Made by a program: the position numbers and the translations under genes | Shown here: one piece after another, positions 52,829 through 62,117 of the stretch | Layout of the letters: each line of letters starts with the position of its first letter | How positions within the stretch are numbered: position 1 is the stretch's first letter | Notes under the pieces: generated by a model | Told to the model about the DNA's origin: nothing | Database searches by the model: none | What the model saw: only the letters and a program-made list of their open reading frames with translations | Assembly (NCBI GenBank): GCA_900469475.1 | Contig: UBXG01000009.1 | Location: 124,001 to 188,000 of the forward strand | Source: Hyphomicrobiales bacterium | Lineage (GTDB): Bacteria > Pseudomonadota > Alphaproteobacteria > Rhizobiales > Rhizobiaceae | DNA length: 64,000 nt | Direction: 5' to 3'

Positions 52829-53268
52829 GCGCCGCGGAGAGCCTTTCGCCGCAGGCGCTCGCGGAAGCCTGCGCGAGAGCCATGTGGGACGAAGACAACG
52901 CCAGCCGCCATCTCGGCATGGAGCTTGTGTCCGTCGCGCCCGGCGAAGCGACCATCGCCATGACCGTTGCAGCGACCATGACCAACGGTCACGGCACCTG
53001 TCATGGCGGCTACATCTTCACGCTCGCCGACTCCGCCTTCGCGTTCGCCTGCAATAGCTACAACCAGCGCACCGTCGCCCAGCACTGTTCGGTGACCTTT
53101 ATTGTGCCGGCTTTCAATGGTGACCGGCTGACGGCGACGGCGCGGGAGGTGTCGCGCCGAGGACGAGGCGGCATCTACGATGTCGCGATTACCAATCAGC
53201 ATGGCGAGCAGATTGCGGAATTCCGTGGCCACTCGCGAACCGTCAAGGGCGCACTTTTACCGGAATAG
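52825..53268 (+). CDS. paaI: Hydroxyphenylacetyl-CoA thioesterase PaaI
   Basis: A 147-residue hotdog-fold thioesterase. The catalytic region reads MTNGHGTCHGGYIFTLADSAFAFACN, with Asn54, His60-Gly-Gly and Asp69 in the positions known from enterobacterial PaaI. It removes CoA from dead-end products such as ring-hydroxylated phenylacetyl-CoA, so CoA is not trapped. Its ATG overlaps the paaG stop (ATGA). Confidence 0.9.
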   Translation: MSAAESLSPQALAEACARAMWDEDNASRHLGMELVSVAPGEATIAMTVAATMTNGHGTCHGGYIFTLADSAFAFACNSYNQRTVAQHCSVTFIVPAFNGDRLTATAREVSRRGRGGIYDVAITNQHGEQIAEFRGHSRTVKGALLPE

Positions 53269-53311
53269 AATTCGCGCGCCGGAAGTAGCGGCTTTTCTGG
53301 AGGAGACATTG

Positions 53312-54622
53312 ATGGAAAACCTTTCGCCGCGTGCGAGTGAGCTTGAAGCAATCGAAATCGCCTCCCGCGAGGAGATTTCCGTGCTGCAGCTCGAGCGCAT
53401 GAAATGGACGCTCACCCATGCCTATGAGAACTCACCCTTCTATCACAAGAGTTTCGACGAGTCGGGCGTGCATCCCTCCGATCTCAAGACCTTATCGGAC
53501 ATCACCAAATTTCCTTTCACGACCAAGAAAGATCTTCGCGACACCTATCCTTTCGGCATGTTCGCCGTGCCGCGCGAAAGGCTTGCCCGTATCCACGCGT
53601 CCTCCGGTACGACGGGCAAGCCGACCGTCGTCGGCTATACCGCCAGGGACGTCGAAACCTGGGCGAGCCTCGTTGCCCGCTCGATCCGCGCCTCCGGCGG
53701 CCGGGCGGGTGATCTGGTGCATATCGCCTACGGCTATGGCCTGTTCACCGGCGGCCTCGGCGCGCATTACGGCGCGGAGAAACTTGGTTGCACCGTCGTA
53801 CCGGTCTCCGGCGGCATGACAGAACGGCAGGTGGCACTGATACAGGATTTCAAGCCGCGCATCATCATGGTGACGCCTTCCTATATGCTCTCGATCCTCG
53901 ACGAATTCCGCCGCCAGGGCCTCGACCCCAGAGAAAGTTCGCTCGCCGTCGGCATCTTCGGCGCCGAACCATGGACCAATGCCATGCGCGAGGAAATCGA
54001 GCACGCCTTCGATATGCACGCCGTCGACATTTACGGCCTCTCGGAGGTCATGGGTCCGGGCGTCGCCAGCGAATGCGTCGAGAGCAAGGATGGGCTGCAC
54101 ATCTGGGAAGATCATTTCTATCCGGAGATCATCGATCCGATCACCGGCGCGGCATTGCCAGATGGCGAGATCGGCGAGCTGGTCCTCACGACGTTGACCA
54201 AGGAAGGCCTGCCGATCATCCGTTACCGCACGCGCGACCTGACACGGCTGCTGCCTGGCACCGCCCGCACCATGCGCCGCATGGAAAAGATAACGGGCCG
54301 CTCCGATGACATGATGATCCTGCGTGGTGTTAACGTCTTTCCGACGCAGATCGAGGAGCAGATCCTGAAATGCCGCGGGCTCGCGCCGCACTTCCAGATC
54401 GAACTGACACGCTCCGGCCGCATGGACGACATGACCGTTCATGTGGAGTGCACGCTGGAGGCGGCGGACGAAACGGCGCGAAATGTTTCGGCAAAGGAAC
54501 TTGCCCACCACATCAAGAACATCGTCGGTGTCACCACGAAGGTCATGGTGCACTCTCCAGGCGGCGTTGCGCGATCGGAAGGCAAGGCCAAACGCATCGT
54601 GGACAACCGTCCGAAAGAATGA
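53312..54622 (+). CDS. paaK: Phenylacetate-CoA ligase
   Basis: A 436-residue adenylate-forming ligase that activates phenylacetate to phenylacetyl-CoA with ATP. The P-loop SSGTTGKPT lies at residues 97-105; other motifs include YGLSEVMGPGVASEC and ELVLTTLTKEGLPIIRYRTRDL. The length matches the short PaaK family. ATG 53312 follows GGAGGAG; the open frame further upstream overlaps paaI and is not part of it. The reaction feeds the PaaABCDE epoxidase. Confidence 0.94.
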   Translation: MENLSPRASELEAIEIASREEISVLQLERMKWTLTHAYENSPFYHKSFDESGVHPSDLKTLSDITKFPFTTKKDLRDTYPFGMFAVPRERLARIHASSGTTGKPTVVGYTARDVETWASLVARSIRASGGRAGDLVHIAYGYGLFTGGLGAHYGAEKLGCTVVPVSGGMTERQVALIQDFKPRIIMVTPSYMLSILDEFRRQGLDPRESSLAVGIFGAEPWTNAMREEIEHAFDMHAVDIYGLSEVMGPGVASECVESKDGLHIWEDHFYPEIIDPITGAALPDGEIGELVLTTLTKEGLPIIRYRTRDLTRLLPGTARTMRRMEKITGRSDDMMILRGVNVFPTQIEEQILKCRGLAPHFQIELTRSGRMDDMTVHVECTLEAADETARNVSAKELAHHIKNIVGVTTKVMVHSPGGVARSEGKAKRIVDNRPKE

Positions 54623-54724
54623 TCGGCATCTGGTGGGACAGCCTGGTAAGCATTTGATTGTATATGGGAAGAATCGGCCACCAGGCACGATCAGATCAAT
54701 CGGGAATGAGCAAAGCAGGATCAT

Positions 54725-55321
54725 ATGGCACGCACGCGCGCAGTTGATTTCGAGGAAAAGCAGCGTGGCATCCTGGCGAGTGCCGCGGCCGTTTTCGCCG
54801 AGGTGGGCATGGAAAAGGCGTCCATGTCAATGATCGCCTCACATGGCAACGTCTCGAAAGCCCTGCTCTACCACTACTATCCCGGCAAGGACGCGCTGAT
54901 CTTCGACATCGTGCAAACGCATCTGATGGAGCTGGAAAGCGCGATCGAAACGGCAGATCGCACCGATGTTACGCCGCAAGAGCGGCTGCGTCTGCTGGTG
55001 AAGGCCGTGCTGAAGAACTATGAGGGCGCCGACAACGAACATAAGGTGCAGCTCAACGGCACGCATGCCCTGTCGCGGGAACAGCTGTCGGAATTGCGGA
55101 CGATCGAGCGGCGCATCGTCCGGCGTTTCTCCACCGTCATCGAGGATCTCAACCCGGATCTCAACAAGAACAGGCCGTTGCTGATGCCGGTCACCATGTC
55201 GCTCTTCGGTATGATGAACTGGGTCTATATGTGGTTTAGGCCCAACGGGCCAATCACACGCGACGAATATGCCGACATTGCCACCACCCTCATCCTCGAA
55301 GGGGTCAAGGCCGTCCGTTGA
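54725..55321 (+). CDS. paaR: TetR-family regulator of the paa cluster
   Basis: A 198-residue TetR-type repressor. The N-terminal helix-turn-helix reads GILASAAAVFAEVGMEKASMSMIASHGNVSKALLYHYYPGKDALIF; the ligand-binding C-terminus follows. In proteobacteria PaaR proteins release the DNA when phenylacetyl-CoA binds. Its place at the end of the paaGIK operon suggests self-inclusive control. Ends 20 bases before the convergent paaY gene. Confidence 0.85.
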   Translation: MARTRAVDFEEKQRGILASAAAVFAEVGMEKASMSMIASHGNVSKALLYHYYPGKDALIFDIVQTHLMELESAIETADRTDVTPQERLRLLVKAVLKNYEGADNEHKVQLNGTHALSREQLSELRTIERRIVRRFSTVIEDLNPDLNKNRPLLMPVTMSLFGMMNWVYMWFRPNGPITRDEYADIATTLILEGVKAVR

Positions 55322-55341
55322 GACGCCGCTGACGCGGTCGT

Positions 55342-55956
55342 TCAATCGCCGAGCTTCATCCGTTCGAGGACAAGCGGATCATATTCCGGCGCGCGAATGC
55401 GGCGGCGATCCGGCTCAGGTGCCGTCAGCGGCTCGACGGCCACCAGTTTCTGCTTCGCCTCCAGCGCCAACCGTTGATAGATGGCGGTGCCCTGGCGCTT
55501 CCAGGCGATCTCTTCCGGCGTCAACTCACGAACCACGCGAGCCGGCGCTCCCATGGCAAGACTGTTTGCCGGGATTTCGGCTCCGGCCTTGACGAAGGCC
55601 ATGGCCGCAACGATGGCGTTTTCGCCGATGACGGCTTCGTCCATGATGACGGCATTCATGCCGACCATGACATTGGCGCCGATGCGGCAGCCGTGCAGCA
55701 CTGCACCGTGGCCGATGTGCCCCGCCTCGCCGATCGTCACTTCCAGATTCGGGAAACTGTGGACGACGCAAGTCTCCTGCACATTCGAGCCACGCTCCAG
55801 CACGATGCGCCCGAAATCGCCGCGCAACACGGCGCCCGGCCCGACATAGCAGGCGGGGCCAATGATAACGTCTCCGATGACGGTCGCGGCCGGATGCACG
55901 AAGGCAGAGGGATCGATGACCGGGATCAGGCCGTCATAGGAATAGATCTGCGCCAT
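55342..55956 (-). CDS. paaY: Hexapeptide-repeat protein PaaY
   Basis: A 204-residue left-handed beta-helix protein of the gamma-carbonic-anhydrase-like family (repeating [65 protein letters not shown]). PaaY has been described as a thioesterase that works with PaaI to hydrolyse side products of the epoxide. It lies next to the acyl-CoA thioesterase gene (no gap) on the minus strand. Confidence 0.87.
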   Translation of the reverse strand: MAQIYSYDGLIPVIDPSAFVHPAATVIGDVIIGPACYVGPGAVLRGDFGRIVLERGSNVQETCVVHSFPNLEVTIGEAGHIGHGAVLHGCRIGANVMVGMNAVIMDEAVIGENAIVAAMAFVKAGAEIPANSLAMGAPARVVRELTPEEIAWKRQGTAIYQRLALEAKQKLVAVEPLTAPEPDRRRIRAPEYDPLVLERMKLGD

Positions 55957-56475
55957 TCAGTCGGCTCCCAAACCTTCCACATCGCGACCGGTTTCGGCCA
56001 CCGCTTCCATCCGTTGCGCGAACTCGCGACGCAAGGTGCGGCGAAGCTGGGCGGCCTTGTGCCGTCGGATATCAACCGGCGTGACTGGCACCAGTTCCGG
56101 CACGCGGACCGGGCGGCCGACTTCATCGACGGCGACCATGGTGAAATAACAGGAGTTCGTGTGGCGGCGCTGGCCGGAGCGAATATTCTCCGCCTCCACC
56201 CGGATGCCGACTTCCATGGAGGTACGGCCCGTGTCATTGATCGAAGCGCGAAAGGTGACGAGTTCGCCGACATTGATCGGCTCCTTGAACAGCACCTGAT
56301 CGACCGACAGCGTTACCGCATATTGCTTGGAATAGCGCGACGCACAGGAGAAGGCGACGCGGTCGAGCAGGTTCAGAAGTGCGCCGCCATGCACCTTGCC
56401 GCTGAAATTCGCCATGTCAGGCGTCATCAGCACGGTCATTTCCAGGCGATGCGGGTCTTGCTCGGTCGTCGTCAT
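55957..56475 (-). CDS. Acyl-CoA thioesterase, YciA-like hotdog protein
   Basis: A 172-residue hotdog-fold protein. The core is VLMTPDMANFSGKVHGGALLNLLDRVAFSCASRYSKQYAVTLSVDQVLFKEPINVGELV, with the HGGAL motif. It hydrolyses acyl-CoA thioesters; substrate unknown. It is part of the minus-strand operon between paaZ and paaY, with only a few bases on each side, and probably recovers CoA from pathway intermediates. Confidence 0.83.
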   Translation of the reverse strand: MTTTEQDPHRLEMTVLMTPDMANFSGKVHGGALLNLLDRVAFSCASRYSKQYAVTLSVDQVLFKEPINVGELVTFRASINDTGRTSMEVGIRVEAENIRSGQRRHTNSCYFTMVAVDEVGRPVRVPELVPVTPVDIRRHKAAQLRRTLRREFAQRMEAVAETGRDVEGLGAD

Positions 56476-56479
56476 GCGC

Positions 56480-58537
56480 TCACTCTCTCCTTTTCGCCAC
56501 CATCGTCAGAACGTCATATTGCGCGACGACGGCGTCCAGCTGGTTGGTTACCTTGCAATCCCAGCGCACCTCGCCATGCTCGGCATTGATGCGGGGATTG
56601 ATCTCTTTGCAGGTCAACTGCACCTTGAGCGTATCACCCGGATTGACCGGTGTCAGGAAGCGCAGATTGTCGACCCCATAATTTGCGAGAACCGGGCCTG
56701 GAGCCGGATCGACGAAGAGGCCGGCCGCGAAAGAGACGATGAGATAGCCATGCGCCACGCGTCCCTCGAAGAACGGATTGGCCTTCGCCGCCTCCTCATC
56801 CATATGGGCATAGAATGTGTCGCCGGTGAAATGGGCGAAGTGCTCGATATCGTCGAGTGTCACCGTGCGCGTGGCGGTGACGAGCTGATCTCCGATCTTG
56901 AGCTCAGCGAGCGACTTGCGGAAGGGGTGCTCGCTGTCGCGGCGGGTATCCGCACCATCCATCCATCGTCCCGTCACGGCGGTCAGCATGGTCGGTGTAC
57001 CTTGAATCGCGGTCCGCTGCATATAGTGCTTCACGCCGCGGATACCGCCCAGTTCCTCCCCGCCGCCGGCGCGACCGGGGCCGCCGTGAACGAGGCCCGG
57101 CAGCGGTGAACCATGACCGGTGGAGCTCTTGGCGCTCGAGCGGTTGCCGATCATCACGCGACCATGGAATGGTGCGAGGCCGAGAACAACCTCCTCAGCG
57201 AAATGCGGATCGTTGGTGAAGACGGAGGCAACGAGACTGCCCTTGCCGCGCCGCGTCAGATCGACGGCCTCTTCCGCCGTGTCATAGGGCATGACGGTGC
57301 TGACGGGGCCGAAGGCCTCGACATCGTGAATGGCACGCGCGGAGCCCGGCTTGTCGCAATAGAGCAGGACCGGATTGAGGAAGGCGCCGGCGCTCGCATC
57401 GCCGGACATGACATGCGGATTATCGGGATCGCCGCCGACAATCTCGGCCTCGGTGGCGAGATCCCGGATGCGCACCCGCACCTCCTCGCGCTGAGCGAGG
57501 CTTGCAAGCGGCCCCATGCGAACCGTCTCATCGGCCGGATTGCCGATTGCCGTCTTGCCGAGACGATCATTCAAGGCCGCAATAAACGCTTCACTATAGG
57601 AACGGGGCGCGATGACACGACGGATGGCGGTGCACTTCTGCCCGGCCTTGACCGTCATCTCACGGGCGACCTCCTTGACGAAGAGATCGAACTCCTCCGT
57701 GCCGGGCGCGGCATCGAGCCCGAGGACGGCCGCGTTGAGGCTGTCAGCCTCCATGGTGAAGCGCACGGAGTTTTCGATAATCGCCCTGTGCGTCTTGAGG
57801 CGCTGACCAGTCGCGGCAGAGCCGGTAAAGGTCACCACATCCTGGCCTTCGACATGATCGAGGAGATCGCCGACCGAGCCGCAGATAAGCTGTAGCGCAC
57901 CTTCCGGCAGCAGGCCGGTTTCGATGATGCGGCGAACCATCAGCTCTGTAAGATAGGCCGTCTGGCTCGCCGGCTTCACGATGGCGGGGACGCCGGCAAG
58001 CAAGGTCGGCGCAACCTTTTCCAGCATGCCCCAGCAGGGGAAATTGAAGGCATTGATGTGAACGGCGACACCCTGCAGCGGGCTCAATATATGCTGTGCG
58101 GAAAAGCTCTTGTCCTTGGAGAGCTGCTCCACGTCGCCATCGAGCAGCACACGCGTATTCGGCAGCTCGCGCCGCCCCTTGGAAGCGTAGGACAGTAAGG
58201 TTCCGATGCCGCCTTCGATATCGACCCAGCTATCGGCGCGCGTGGCGCCCGTCGCAGTCGAAAGCGCGTAGAATTCTTCCTTCCTCTCAAGCAGCGCCTG
58301 CCCGAGCGCCTTCAGCATTGCGGCGCGCTCATGGAAGGATAGACGCCGCAGCGCCGGGCCGCCCTTGTCGCGGCCATAGGCCAGGATCTGCTTAAAATCG
58401 ATACCGGAGGAATCGATGAACGCGACGGGCACGCCGGTCGATGCATCGAGCAGCGGCACGCCTTCTCTGGCGCCGGCGACCCAGGTGCCCCCGACATAGC
58501 TTTCAAGTCGGCGCGGCTGGTTTGCCATGATGTTCAT
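56480..58537 (-). CDS. paaZ: Bifunctional oxepin-CoA hydrolase / semialdehyde dehydrogenase
   Basis: A 685-residue two-domain enzyme. The N-terminal aldehyde dehydrogenase domain (1-520) has the catalytic Cys in AGQKCTAIRRVIAP and FTGSAATGQ. The C-terminal (R)-hydratase (MaoC-like) domain (about 540-685) has GDTFYAHMDEEAAKANPFFEGRVAHGYL with catalytic Asp/His. It opens oxepin-CoA and oxidises the resulting aldehyde to 3-oxo-5,6-dehydrosuberyl-CoA. ATG 58537 follows AAGGAAGGAAA; length matches E. coli PaaZ. Confidence 0.95.
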   Translation of the reverse strand: MNIMANQPRRLESYVGGTWVAGAREGVPLLDASTGVPVAFIDSSGIDFKQILAYGRDKGGPALRRLSFHERAAMLKALGQALLERKEEFYALSTATGATRADSWVDIEGGIGTLLSYASKGRRELPNTRVLLDGDVEQLSKDKSFSAQHILSPLQGVAVHINAFNFPCWGMLEKVAPTLLAGVPAIVKPASQTAYLTELMVRRIIETGLLPEGALQLICGSVGDLLDHVEGQDVVTFTGSAATGQRLKTHRAIIENSVRFTMEADSLNAAVLGLDAAPGTEEFDLFVKEVAREMTVKAGQKCTAIRRVIAPRSYSEAFIAALNDRLGKTAIGNPADETVRMGPLASLAQREEVRVRIRDLATEAEIVGGDPDNPHVMSGDASAGAFLNPVLLYCDKPGSARAIHDVEAFGPVSTVMPYDTAEEAVDLTRRGKGSLVASVFTNDPHFAEEVVLGLAPFHGRVMIGNRSSAKSSTGHGSPLPGLVHGGPGRAGGGEELGGIRGVKHYMQRTAIQGTPTMLTAVTGRWMDGADTRRDSEHPFRKSLAELKIGDQLVTATRTVTLDDIEHFAHFTGDTFYAHMDEEAAKANPFFEGRVAHGYLIVSFAAGLFVDPAPGPVLANYGVDNLRFLTPVNPGDTLKVQLTCKEINPRINAEHGEVRWDCKVTNQLDAVVAQYDVLTMVAKRRE

Positions 58538-58603
58538 CGGAATTTCCTTCCTTCGTCTTTCCGGTGATCCGAGCGGAAAACCGCCAGGCATCTCCCGAAC
58601 TGA

Positions 58604-59359
58604 TCAATTCAAACCGAGCGCAGAGAGCTGCGCATCAACCTCGGTCTGCCATTCGGCAAGCAAAGTTTCGTTGGGCGTATGTCGCAGGCCGAAGCGTGAC
58701 AATGTTTCGAAGCGGGGTGAACCGGCATGGCCAAAGCTCGCTGCAACGCGAGGATACCAATAAGCGGCCGAAGCCCGTGCCTTCGCCCGGCCCTCGTCAT
58801 CGGTGACGATGCGGACAAGCCCGGCGGCGCCGAGTTCGGCATGCCGTCTTTCGCGCGGCAGGATGGCACGGAAGGTTTCGGCCAGCGGCTGATAGGAAAC
58901 GCGCGCCAGCTCCTTCAACTGCACGACGCTGGCAGCACCCATCAGAACGTTCATGACAACCGCATCCACCCAGCCTTCAAGGGGATAATGGAAGACGGCA
59001 AGCCGCATATCACCACCCTGCCTGACAGCGCCGATATCAGCGTCGCGGGAAAGCCGTGCCGCCCAGGGATGGTGGATGGCATAGCGCCCGCCATCGACGC
59101 CGAAGGTCTCCATGACCTGCAGGACCTGGCCGGCATGGTCGGTCTTTTCCAGCACGATGCGTGCTGCGGAAATGCGCTCCTGAATCCCGGGCGCGTCGTT
59201 GATGATATCGGCAAAGCCGGCGGAACCCGCCAGTTCGCTATCGACGAAGCTCGCCATCAGACGCAAGAGTTCGCCGCGATAGCGCGGAGGCGCGTTGTCG
59301 GGCGAGGACAGCATGCCGCCCTCCTGCAGATATTGCTCGATCGGCATCGTCTCGGACAT
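58604..59359 (-). CDS. Extra PaaA-like protein with altered di-iron ligands
   Basis: A 251-residue protein of the PaaA/PaaC (ferritin-like) family, separate from PaaA and PaaC of this cluster. It aligns with PaaA in the ligand helices. Glu42, His75, Glu170 and His173 (in PRERRHAELG) are conserved, but the ligand Glu91 of PaaA is Lys72 here (EKTDHAGQ) and ligand Asp145 is Met140 (LMGAAS). It should not form the normal di-iron centre. ATG 59359 follows AGGGAGG. It sits between paaE and paaZ. Possible roles: scaffold, regulator or relic; function unknown. Confidence 0.8.
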   Translation of the reverse strand: MSETMPIEQYLQEGGMLSSPDNAPPRYRGELLRLMASFVDSELAGSAGFADIINDAPGIQERISAARIVLEKTDHAGQVLQVMETFGVDGGRYAIHHPWAARLSRDADIGAVRQGGDMRLAVFHYPLEGWVDAVVMNVLMGAASVVQLKELARVSYQPLAETFRAILPRERRHAELGAAGLVRIVTDDEGRAKARASAAYWYPRVAASFGHAGSPRFETLSRFGLRHTPNETLLAEWQTEVDAQLSALGLN

Positions 59360-59385
59360 CTTGTTCCTCCCTTCGATGCGCGCGC

Positions 59386-60462
59386 CTACTGGTCGTAGCT
59401 GACGACGATGCGGTCGGTGAGCGGGTAACACTGACAGGTCAGCACATAGCCCTGGCGCACCTCGTAATCCTCGAGCGCGTGGTTGACCTCCATCTCGACC
59501 TCGCCCTCCAGAACCTTGGCCCGGCAGGTGGAGCAAACACCGGCCTTGCAGGCGTAGGGAACATCCATCGCGTTTTCGAGCGCAGCATCGAGCAGGCACT
59601 GGCCGTGCTTCGGGAACTTGAAGATGCGCGTCGCGCCATCGAGCGTGACCGTCGCCTCGCAGCTGGTTTCATGATCGGCGGCGGCACTACTCTCCACCTT
59701 GCGCCGCGCGCGGCCCGGCTGCGCGGAGGCGAAGAGCTCGAACTTGATCTGGTCGTCGCGCATGCCGTGTTCACGCAAAGCCGCAGCGATCGCCAGCATC
59801 ATCGGCTCGGGACCGCAGATGAAGGCTGTCGCAACCGACTTGATGTCGATCCAGCTCTTGAAGAGCGCCTTGCACTTCTCCGCATCGATCCGCCCCGTGA
59901 AAAGATCGATCTCCTGCGCCTCGCTCTCCAGAATGTGCAGCACCGAGAGGCGGCCGAGATAGAGGTTCTTCAGATCCTCCAGCTCTTCGCGGAACATGAT
60001 CGAGCTGATCTGCCTGTTGGCATAGACCAGCGTAAAGACCGAGCGCGGCTCGCGCGCCAGCACGGTCTTAATGATCGAAAGAACCGGCGTGATGCCGCTG
60101 CCACCGGCAAAGCCGAGATAATGCTTGGCGATATCCGGCTCGATTGCGGTGAAGAAGGCTCCCATGGGAGGCATGGCTTCCAGCATGTCGCCGGCTTTCA
60201 GGTTTTCGTTGATCCAGGTCGAGAAGCAGCCGCCATCTACGCGCTTGACGCCGACCTTCAACACGCCTTCGTCCTTCCCCGCGCAGATCGAATAGGAGCG
60301 GCGCAATTCCTCGTCGTCGAACTTGCGGCGAAACGTCAGATACTGGCCCTGCGTGAAATCAAAGACGGCCCGATCCTCCTCGGCTGGCGCAAGCGTGACG
60401 ACAACAGCATCGCGCGTCTCGCGGCGCACATCGGTGACAGTCAGCGGATGGAAACGTGCCAT
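59386..60462 (-). CDS. paaE: Phenylacetyl-CoA epoxidase reductase subunit
   Basis: 358 residues. An N-terminal FNR-type FAD/NAD(P) domain (RRSYSICAG, GSGITPVLSIIKTVL, FICGPEPMMLAI) and a C-terminal 2Fe-2S plant-type ferredoxin domain (CKAGVCSTC with a fourth Cys in VLTCQCYP). It passes electrons from NADPH to the PaaA di-iron site. Gene order PaaABCDE is conserved on the minus strand. Confidence 0.94.
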   Translation of the reverse strand: MARFHPLTVTDVRRETRDAVVVTLAPAEEDRAVFDFTQGQYLTFRRKFDDEELRRSYSICAGKDEGVLKVGVKRVDGGCFSTWINENLKAGDMLEAMPPMGAFFTAIEPDIAKHYLGFAGGSGITPVLSIIKTVLAREPRSVFTLVYANRQISSIMFREELEDLKNLYLGRLSVLHILESEAQEIDLFTGRIDAEKCKALFKSWIDIKSVATAFICGPEPMMLAIAAALREHGMRDDQIKFELFASAQPGRARRKVESSAAADHETSCEATVTLDGATRIFKFPKHGQCLLDAALENAMDVPYACKAGVCSTCRAKVLEGEVEMEVNHALEDYEVRQGYVLTCQCYPLTDRIVVSYDQ

Positions 60463-60486
60463 GGATGCGGATCTCGTCCTTTGGGG

Positions 60487-61011
60487 TCAAATACATTTGA
60501 AGTAATCGAAGGGTTCCAGACACTCGGTGCAGCGATAGCTCGCCTTGCACGGCGTCGAGCCGAACTGGCTGATCTTTTCCGTGTTCGTCGATCCGCAGCG
60601 CGGACAGGCAATCGTGAGATTGGAGCGGCCCGCAAGCCGATCGATGCGCTTCATCAGCACGCCATCGGCAGCGGTGCCATCGATCGGCGGCGCGATGCCA
60701 TACGCGCGCAGCTTCTCGCGTCCCCCGGCGCTGATCCAATCCGTTGTCCAGGCGGGCGACAGCTGCCGCTCGAGGCGTACCCGGTCGAGACCCTTTTCGG
60801 CCAATGCCCGCTCGATATCGAGATTGATTACCGTGGTGGCAGGACAGCCCGAATAGGTCGGCGTCACCGTGACAACAAGCATATCCTCCTGCCAGCCGAC
60901 GTCGCGGATGATGCCGAGATCGGTCAACGAAATCACCGGTATCTCGGGGTCCGGCACCTCCGACAGCCAGTGCCAGACCTCTTCGACCGAAGGATGCAAC
61001 GCGGTCGCCAT
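60487..61011 (-). CDS. paaD: PaaD, epoxidase maturation protein
   Basis: 174 residues. The N-terminal DUF59/MIP18-like domain (VPDPEIPVISLTDLGIIRDV, TPTYSGCPATTVINLDIERAL) and a C-terminal zinc ribbon-like CPRCGS ... CTECLEP. PaaD is needed for epoxidase activity, probably by helping Fe-S or metal insertion. Between paaC and paaE, with 9 and 24 bases. Confidence 0.93.
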   Translation of the reverse strand: MATALHPSVEEVWHWLSEVPDPEIPVISLTDLGIIRDVGWQEDMLVVTVTPTYSGCPATTVINLDIERALAEKGLDRVRLERQLSPAWTTDWISAGGREKLRAYGIAPPIDGTAADGVLMKRIDRLAGRSNLTIACPRCGSTNTEKISQFGSTPCKASYRCTECLEPFDYFKCI

Positions 61012-61020
61012 CTCCGCCTC

Positions 61021-61806
61021 CTACCAGGTCGCGCCCGGATAGGCGCGCTGCAGGAACTGCATCTCGGCCAGGAGATAACCAAGATGCTCGGTGTGAACGC
61101 CGCGCCGGCCGCCCTTGTGCATATAGCCGTCTGTGGGGCGTTTCAGCGTCGCTTCCGCCAGCGCATCGGAGATAATCTCGTCCCAGCCGGCTTTGAGGCT
61201 CTGCGGCTCAGGGGTCACGCCGGCTTGCGTCAATGTCGCATCAACGGCATCGCCGACAAACATTTCGCCGGTGAAAGGCCAGAGTTCGTCCAGGGCTTCC
61301 TGCATGCGGCGGTGACTTTCGGCCGTGCCGTCGCCAAGGCGAATGATCAGATCTCGGCTGCGATCGAGGTGATAGGAGACTTCCTTGAAAGCCTTTTCAG
61401 CGATCTCAGCAATGCGCGGATCGGCCGAACCTTTCAAAGCTCTCAGCAACAGATAGTGCCAGGCGTCAAAGAGGAATTGCCGCATCAGCGTCTTGCCGAA
61501 ATCGCCGTTCGGACGCTCGACAAGCAGGATGTTGCGGAACTCGAAACCATCGCGCAGATAGGCGAGATCATCAGCCGAGCGGCCCTTGCCTTCCACCTCG
61601 CCCGCCAGAGCGAGCCAGAGCTGCGTCTGGCCGATGAGATCGAGCGCCGTATTGGCAAGCGCGATATCCTCCTCAAGGGCAGGCCCGCGGCCGCACCATT
61701 CGGAAACGCGGTGGCCGAGGATCAGCGTGTTATCGCCGATGCGCAGGAGGAATTCGACAAGAGCGGCCTGATCGACCGCCGGCTCAAGGGTAGCGATCGC
61801 CATCAC
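61021..61806 (-). CDS. paaC: Phenylacetyl-CoA epoxidase subunit PaaC
   Basis: 261 residues, ferritin-like fold, structural partner of PaaA. Family stretches: LRIGDNTLILGHRVSEWCGRGPALEEDIALANTALDLIGQ and FLFDAWHYLLLRAL. PaaC lost the metal site in known structures but forms a dimer with PaaA that is needed for activity. Start overlaps paaB stop by 4 bases. Confidence 0.94.
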   Translation of the reverse strand: MMAIATLEPAVDQAALVEFLLRIGDNTLILGHRVSEWCGRGPALEEDIALANTALDLIGQTQLWLALAGEVEGKGRSADDLAYLRDGFEFRNILLVERPNGDFGKTLMRQFLFDAWHYLLLRALKGSADPRIAEIAEKAFKEVSYHLDRSRDLIIRLGDGTAESHRRMQEALDELWPFTGEMFVGDAVDATLTQAGVTPEPQSLKAGWDEIISDALAEATLKRPTDGYMHKGGRRGVHTEHLGYLLAEMQFLQRAYPGATW

Positions 61807-62087
61807 ATGTGCCCCACTTCATCGGGAATATCGAAGAAGGTCGGGTGACGATAGACCTTCGAATTGGAGGGATCGAACAGCGGTCCCTTCTCCGAAGGGG
61901 CGCTTGCAGTGATCTCGGACGAGCGCACCACCCAGATGCTGATGCCCTCGTTGCGGCGCGTATAGACATCGCGTGCATTGTTGATCGCCATCTCGGCATC
62001 GGGCGCATGCAGGCTGCCGAGATGGCGATGGTTGAGGCCATGCTGACCACGTATGAAGACTTCCCAAAGCGGCCATTCACTGGACAT
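61803..62087 (-). CDS. paaB: Phenylacetyl-CoA epoxidase subunit PaaB
   Basis: About 94 residues: WPLWEVFIRGQHGLNHRHLGSLHAPDAEMAINNARDVYTRRNEGISIWVVRSSEI is the PaaB pattern. PaaB bridges PaaAC heterodimers in the epoxidase complex. ATG 62087 follows AGGGAG; a GTG at 62096 is less likely. Downstream of paaA by 30 bases. Confidence 0.94.
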   Translation of the reverse strand: MSSEWPLWEVFIRGQHGLNHRHLGSLHAPDAEMAINNARDVYTRRNEGISIWVVRSSEITASAPSEKGPLFDPSNSKVYRHPTFFDIPDEVGHM

Positions 62088-62117
62088 GTTTCTCACTCCC
62101 TGACTATACCGCGCGCC

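Noticed and set aside
59479..61848. Plus-strand frame of 789 codons opposite paaE, paaD and paaC
   Set aside because: Long antisense frame caused by high GC third positions; the minus-strand genes have clear family matches.
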